From: Candidatus Eisenbacteria bacterium
GTDB taxonomy: Bacteria > Eisenbacteria > RBG-16-71-46
NCBI GenBank assembly: GCA_020847735.1
Contig: JADLBL010000020.1
Span: 257,632 to 321,631 of the forward strand
DNA: 64,000 bases
Reading direction: 5' to 3'
Positions 60,027 through 64,000 of this stretch are shown in pieces (position 1 is the first letter of the stretch; every line of letters begins with the position of its first letter). The position numbers and the translations under genes were made by a program. The notes under the pieces are model-generated. The model had not been told where the DNA came from, ran no database searches, and saw only the letters and a list, made by a program, of their open reading frames with translations.

Positions 60027-60868
60027 ACGCGCTCGAGCAGGTCGCCTTCGGCTGGCAGTGCCTGCTCGGTGCCGTGCGCGCGTGCCGCCGGCCGCGAATC
60101 TGGGGGCCATGGCTGCTGCTGTTCGCCCTGCAGGCGGTCGGGATTCTCGCCTGCTGGTGGAGCGCGCACCCGCTCGTCTCGTGGTTCGCGGCGCCGCTGC
60201 TGCGCGCCCTCGAGGGCGACGCGTCGCTGCGCTACCCGGAACTGTTCCGGCGGCTGCCGGGCCTGGCCCGGGACGCGGGCCTGCTGACCGGCGTGCTCGT
60301 GCTGCCGGTGATGGCCGGCGTCTCCGCGCGACTGTTCGAACGCCAGTTCCGCGGCCTGCCGGACGGGTCCGCCGCGGCCTGGTCCGAAGGCATGAGCCGC
60401 GCCGGCGCGCTGCTCATCGCCGCCCTGCCGGTCTCGGCCGCGACGCTCGGGCTGCAGGCGATGCTGCACGCGCTGCCGCTCGTTCGCCTTTCCGGGCTGG
60501 CGCGCTCGTTCGCGCCGCCGGCCGCGGACGCGGCGTTGCTGTTCGTGCGCATCGCCTGCGCCTTCGCGCCCGCGCTGGTCGTGCTCGGTCACCGTTCCGG
60601 TCCGCGGGCGCTGGCCGGGCTGCCCGCGACGTGGGGAAACGGCTTCCTGCCCGCGGCGGTGGCGATGCTGCTGCTCGTCCCCGCGGCCGGCCTCGCCTCG
60701 GCGTCGGTCGCGGCGGCCTCCACGGCCATCGAGCGCGGCATGCCCGAGCTGGTCGCGGCCGCGGTCCTGCTGCGCGCCGCGACCGGAGCGATTCTCGGCA
60801 TGCTCGCCAGCGGTGCGATCACCCTCGCCTGGCTCGGCGGCGTCGGCGCCGGGACGGAGGAATCCTGA
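60023..60868 (+). CDS. Unknown polytopic membrane protein in the exosortase module
   Basis: 281 aa from a GTG at 60023 (GTGA overlap with epsI). Five to six hydrophobic helices with loops of 20-40 residues, rich in Ala/Leu. A hydrophilic segment early (SAHPLVSWFAAPLLRALEGD) and RLPGLARDAGLLTG follow the first helix; charged residues elsewhere are few. I recognise no family motif. The tight overlap with both neighbours argues for a role in the same process, such as a transporter, scaffold or exosortase partner. Confidence 0.65.
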   Translation: MNALEQVAFGWQCLLGAVRACRRPRIWGPWLLLFALQAVGILACWWSAHPLVSWFAAPLLRALEGDASLRYPELFRRLPGLARDAGLLTGVLVLPVMAGVSARLFERQFRGLPDGSAAAWSEGMSRAGALLIAALPVSAATLGLQAMLHALPLVRLSGLARSFAPPAADAALLFVRIACAFAPALVVLGHRSGPRALAGLPATWGNGFLPAAVAMLLLVPAAGLASASVAAASTAIERGMPELVAAAVLLRAATGAILGMLASGAITLAWLGGVGAGTEES

Positions 60869-62391
60869 TGCGCGGCCGAAGAGCCGTGGCGGCGACGTTC
60901 GTGGCGGCGCTGCTCGCCGGCTGCGGCGACCCGGTGCTGTGGTCGCGCTGGCAGGCCGAGCGCGCGCTCTACCATGCCGCCCGAAGCGTGCGCGGGGCGG
61001 AGGCCGGCGATCCGCGCGAGGCCGGTCCGGAGCGTGCCGCGGCGCAACGCCGGTTGGACGACATCGTGTCCCGCTTCCCGGCCTCGCGCTGGGGCGCTCC
61101 GCCGGCGCACGGGCCGGCGCGGGACGTCGCGCTCGCCTCGGCGCGCGCTTCGCTGTCGCTTGCCCGGCTCGCCGCGTCGGCCGGGGAGGACGAGCGGGCG
61201 TTGCAGCTCTGGCGCGAGGCGCTCGCGCGATGGAGTGCTCTGCCCGGAGTCGTGGTCACCGCCCGGGCCGGTTCGGCGCGCGCGCTCGATCGCCTGGGAC
61301 GCTTCGACGAAGCCCTTCGGGAGCGAATGGCACTGGCGCTTCTCGATCCGCTCGGCGACCCGGACCGCACGGGGCCGGTGCGGCAGGTGCTCGATGCGCC
61401 GGTCGCGGTCGCGGCCGAACTCCGGGAACTCGGACGGCCGGGAGAGGCGGCGGAGATTCTCGCCTCGGCCGACGCGACCTTCGCCGCGGCGCTGTCCCGG
61501 GCCAGGCCGGCCGACGCCTCCGCGCTCGCGGGGGCGCTGGCGCGCATCCGGCTCGCCCGCGGGAACGCTCCGGGGGCGCTGGCCGCCCTGCGACACCCCC
61601 TGGCCACGCAGCGCGCATGGGAACGTCCCGCGCAGGCGGTGGCGCTGGCGGCGTGCGCCCTCGAGGGAGGCGTGCCGGACTCGGCGATCTCCTATGCGCG
61701 CTGGGCGGCCTCGGCGACGAACAGCCGCACGGTCGCCGGAGCGGCGCTGCTGCTGGCCGCGCGTGCCTGGGAAGCCATGGGCCGGAACGACTCCGCGTTC
61801 GCCACCTACGACGCCCTGTTCGACCGCTGGACCGATCCGGGGCTGGTCGGTCCGGAAGCGCATTTCCGCCGCGCCCGGCTGCTCGAGCAGCTCGGGCAGT
61901 GGCAGCGCGCGCGCGCGGAGTTCGTGGCGCTCGCGGCGGCCGCGCCCTCCCATCCCTACGCCTTCAAGGCCATGCTGCGGGTGGTCGAGCATCACGTCGG
62001 GGCGGGCGAACTGGATCTCGCCCGGCTGGAAGGCGAGAACGCGGTGGAACGCATGGACTACCTGCTGAGCACGAACCGCGACGCCCGGTTCCAGCGGGAG
62101 GCGGGGGTCGCCCGGGCCGAGCTCCTGTCGGACCTCGGCTCCTTCGCGCCGGCGGAGTCTTCCCTTGTGGACCTGTGGCGCCGTTTCCCGGAAGATTCCA
62201 CCACCGAGTCCGGAGCGCTCCGGGCCGCCTCGCTCGCCGAACGCCGCCCCGGAGGGCGGGCCACCGCGGTCGCGATCTACGAGGAGCTGGCGCGGCGGGC
62301 CATTTCGGCGTCCGTGCGGCGCACGGCCGCCCGCAACCTGGGGGCGCTCGGTTCGACGGGCGCTTCGGCGCGGGGAGGGGGCCGCCCATGA
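60868..62391 (+). CDS. TPR lipoprotein, probable PrsT counterpart
   Basis: 507 aa. Lipobox LLAGC with Cys19, so an outer or inner membrane lipoprotein. The body is helical with repeated TPR-like units (ALQLWREALARWSALPGVVV, AISYARWAASATN, WQRARAEFVALAAAAPSHPYAF). Position next to a PrsK kinase in an exosortase locus suggests the place of PrsT, a TPR lipoprotein of PEP-CTERM systems, but this protein is clearly shorter than typical PrsT. ATG overlaps the preceding stop by one base (TGATG) behind GGAGG; the end overlaps prsK (ATGA). Confidence 0.7.
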   Translation: MRGRRAVAATFVAALLAGCGDPVLWSRWQAERALYHAARSVRGAEAGDPREAGPERAAAQRRLDDIVSRFPASRWGAPPAHGPARDVALASARASLSLARLAASAGEDERALQLWREALARWSALPGVVVTARAGSARALDRLGRFDEALRERMALALLDPLGDPDRTGPVRQVLDAPVAVAAELRELGRPGEAAEILASADATFAAALSRARPADASALAGALARIRLARGNAPGALAALRHPLATQRAWERPAQAVALAACALEGGVPDSAISYARWAASATNSRTVAGAALLLAARAWEAMGRNDSAFATYDALFDRWTDPGLVGPEAHFRRARLLEQLGQWQRARAEFVALAAAAPSHPYAFKAMLRVVEHHVGAGELDLARLEGENAVERMDYLLSTNRDARFQREAGVARAELLSDLGSFAPAESSLVDLWRRFPEDSTTESGALRAASLAERRPGGRATAVAIYEELARRAISASVRRTAARNLGALGSTGASARGGGRP

Positions 62392-64000
62392 CTTGGAGCT
62401 GGAACGCATCGCCCGTCCAGGGAGCCGCTGTCGCGGCGAGCGCGATGCTGCTCGCCGGCATCGGGCTGTTCGGCCTGCTTCGCCGGGGACAGTGGCTCAC
62501 GACGCTGCTGTTCGCGTCGGCGTTCCTTTCGCTCGCGGCGTTCCAGGCGGGCACGCTGGGGATGGTGAACGCGGCCGACGCCGAACAGGCGCGCGTCTGG
62601 GCCACGTATCTGGCGCGGATCTCCGCCCTCGTCTCGTGGTTGTGGCTGACGCTGAGCGTCGTGCTCGGCCGCCCCGAACCGCGCCTGCAACTGCGCAACG
62701 CCGGCGCCTACCTCGTGCTGTCGCTCGTCGGTTGCGTCGTGCTCGCGTTGACCGCGGCCACTCCGTTCGCCGTGCGCGCCGTCACCGGACACGGACCCGA
62801 GGGAGTGGTCGTGTTCGGCCCGCTCGGCAAGGTGTTCCTGATGTATCTGCTGGTGGCGATGGTCGCCGTGCTCATGAACCTCGAGAGCATGCTGCGCGTC
62901 GCGCCCGCGAGCGGGCAGAAGCGCCTGCGCCCGCTGTTCCTGGCGATTCTCGTCAGCATCCTCACCGAACTGCTGGTCGTTTCCGCCGGCCTTCTCTACG
63001 GCGGGCTCAAGGTGAGCTGGATGGTGAGCTCGGCGCCGGTCCTGTTCGTGGCCGGCGTGGTGGCGGCGCTGGCCCTGGCGCGCCGCACGCTCTCGGACAT
63101 GGACGTGCCGGTGGCCCGGCCGGTCATCTACTACTCGTCGGTCACGCTGACGCTCGCGGGTGCGTTCATGCTCGGCGTGCTGGTGCTCAGCCGCCTCGTG
63201 CCCGCGATGTCGCAGCAATGGCGCTTCGGAGTGACCTTCGCGTTCGTGGTGTTCGTCGGCGGTGGCGGTCTGTTGCTCATGCTCAGCCCGCGCACGAGCC
63301 GCACGATCCGCCGGTTCGTGGACCGCAACTTCTACGCGAACCGGTACGACTACCGGCGCGAATGGGAGCGCGTGACGTCATCGCTCGTTCCCACCGGGCG
63401 TCCCGAGGAACTCGCGCGGCAGGTCGAGTCGCTGGTCGGCGCGGTGTTCGAGGCCGACCGGATCGCCATCCACCTGCGGAGCGACGCGGGGGACCTGCGA
63501 CTGCTGCACGGGCCGGCGGGGGTCGACCCGTCGCTGCCCGCGAGCCACCCGCTCCTCGGTCACCTGGGCCGGCGGCAGTTGCCGGTGGTGTTCCACGACA
63601 TGGAACACGACCTCGACATGCTGCCCCTGCTGGTCGAGAGCCACGACACGATCGAGGCCCTGCATGCGGCCGTGTGCGCGCCGCTCACCGTCGGCGACGA
63701 GGTCGTCGGCCTGCTGTGGGTCTCGCGCAAGCGCGTGGACGAGGACTGGTCCTACGAGGACGTCGAGTTCCTGGCCTCGTTCGCGCGCCACGTCGCCTCG
63801 ACGTTGTGGGCGGCACGGCAGGCGGAACTGCTCGCCGAGGCCCGTCAGCTCGAATCGCTCAACCGGCTCTCGAGCTTCGTCCTGCACGACATCAAGAACC
63901 AGGTTTCGGGTCTGTCCCTGGTGGTCGAGAATGCGCGACGGCACCTCGGCAACCCCGAGTTCCAGCGCGACGCCATGGCGGTCGTCGAGCGGACCGTCGC
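62388..64000 (+). CDS. prsK: PrsK-type histidine kinase, partial
   Basis: 537 complete codons before the right edge; the ATPase domain lies beyond it. Eight or so helices occupy the first 300 residues, followed by SPRTSRTIRRFVDRNFYANRYDYRREWERV, typical of PrsK. A GAF domain spans about 335-480, and the phosphoacceptor helix has SFVLHDIKNQVSGLSLVVENARRH with His500. PrsK is the sensor kinase of exosortase/PEP-CTERM loci, acting with the sigma54-type regulator PrsR. PrsR would be expected just outside the window. GGGAGGGG precedes the ATG. Confidence 0.9.
   Translation, partial: MTWSWNASPVQGAAVAASAMLLAGIGLFGLLRRGQWLTTLLFASAFLSLAAFQAGTLGMVNAADAEQARVWATYLARISALVSWLWLTLSVVLGRPEPRLQLRNAGAYLVLSLVGCVVLALTAATPFAVRAVTGHGPEGVVVFGPLGKVFLMYLLVAMVAVLMNLESMLRVAPASGQKRLRPLFLAILVSILTELLVVSAGLLYGGLKVSWMVSSAPVLFVAGVVAALALARRTLSDMDVPVARPVIYYSSVTLTLAGAFMLGVLVLSRLVPAMSQQWRFGVTFAFVVFVGGGGLLLMLSPRTSRTIRRFVDRNFYANRYDYRREWERVTSSLVPTGRPEELARQVESLVGAVFEADRIAIHLRSDAGDLRLLHGPAGVDPSLPASHPLLGHLGRRQLPVVFHDMEHDLDMLPLLVESHDTIEALHAAVCAPLTVGDEVVGLLWVSRKRVDEDWSYEDVEFLASFARHVASTLWAARQAELLAEARQLESLNRLSSFVLHDIKNQVSGLSLVVENARRHLGNPEFQRDAMAVVERTV

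Overview
The window reads as chromosomal DNA from a GC-rich, Gram-negative, respiring bacterium that makes an exopolysaccharide. Several features together suggest the FCB/Gemmatimonadota/Candidatus Eisenbacteria neighbourhood: an alternative complex III operon, a GWxTD-like TPR protein, a very large gingipain-type (C25) protease with a FlgD/type IX-like C-terminal module, and an exosortase/PrsK locus. That placement is inference, since no rRNA or other phylogenetic marker is present. I see no prophage, insertion sequence, CRISPR array or conjugation genes.

Layout. 1-295: end of an M48-type peptidase. 351-7791: complete actABCDEF operon for alternative complex III, a quinol:electron-acceptor oxidoreductase, with its own promoter and terminator. 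7922-8004: tRNA-Leu(UAA), then an unrecognised membrane protein. 8939-12613 (minus): a five-gene type IV pilin-like operon (FimT/GspH, PilV, PilW, PilX, and a 68-aa membrane protein) behind a leader holding a long imperfect palindrome. 13028-18517: sucA-sucB-lpd, the whole 2-oxoglutarate dehydrogenase complex. 18746-26100: single genes (DUF4114-like secreted protein, metallo-hydrolase, DedA, sugar-type ABC ATPase, rhodanese-methyltransferase fusion, GWxTD-like TPR protein, response regulator). 26133-31048 (minus): inositol monophosphatase, a UvrD helicase with an Fe-S nuclease domain, and an M24 peptidase. 31166-37629: peptide-type solute-binding lipoprotein and the C25 protease. 37796-39555: gltX followed by tRNA-Gln(CUG) and tRNA-Glu(CUC). 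39584-41089: a small membrane-anchored protein and an atypical SDR.

41584-64000 is one long polysaccharide locus, all on the plus strand. It opens with a dehydratase fused to a divergent phosphoglycosyl transferase, followed by Wza-like and Wzc-like export proteins. Then come a GT2, an O-antigen ligase/polymerase, a deacetylase, three GT4 enzymes, a CapA-like protein, a methyltransferase and a GT4-phosphoglycosyl transferase fusion. It ends in an exosortase module: exosortase, EpsI, an unknown membrane protein, a TPR lipoprotein and the PrsK histidine kinase, which runs off the window. Most of these genes overlap by 1-4 bases, usually as GTGA, so they are probably co-transcribed and translationally coupled.

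Regulation. About a dozen promoters share the form TTGAC-N17/18-TA(G/A)NNT. Several -10 boxes lie only 6-11 bases before the ATG with no Shine-Dalgarno sequence, so those genes probably give leaderless or nearly leaderless mRNAs. The most unusual items are the two phosphoglycosyl transferase fusions (one lacking the catalytic glutamate), the exosortase module with its unknown membrane protein, the C25/propeller protease, and the leader palindrome of the pilin operon.
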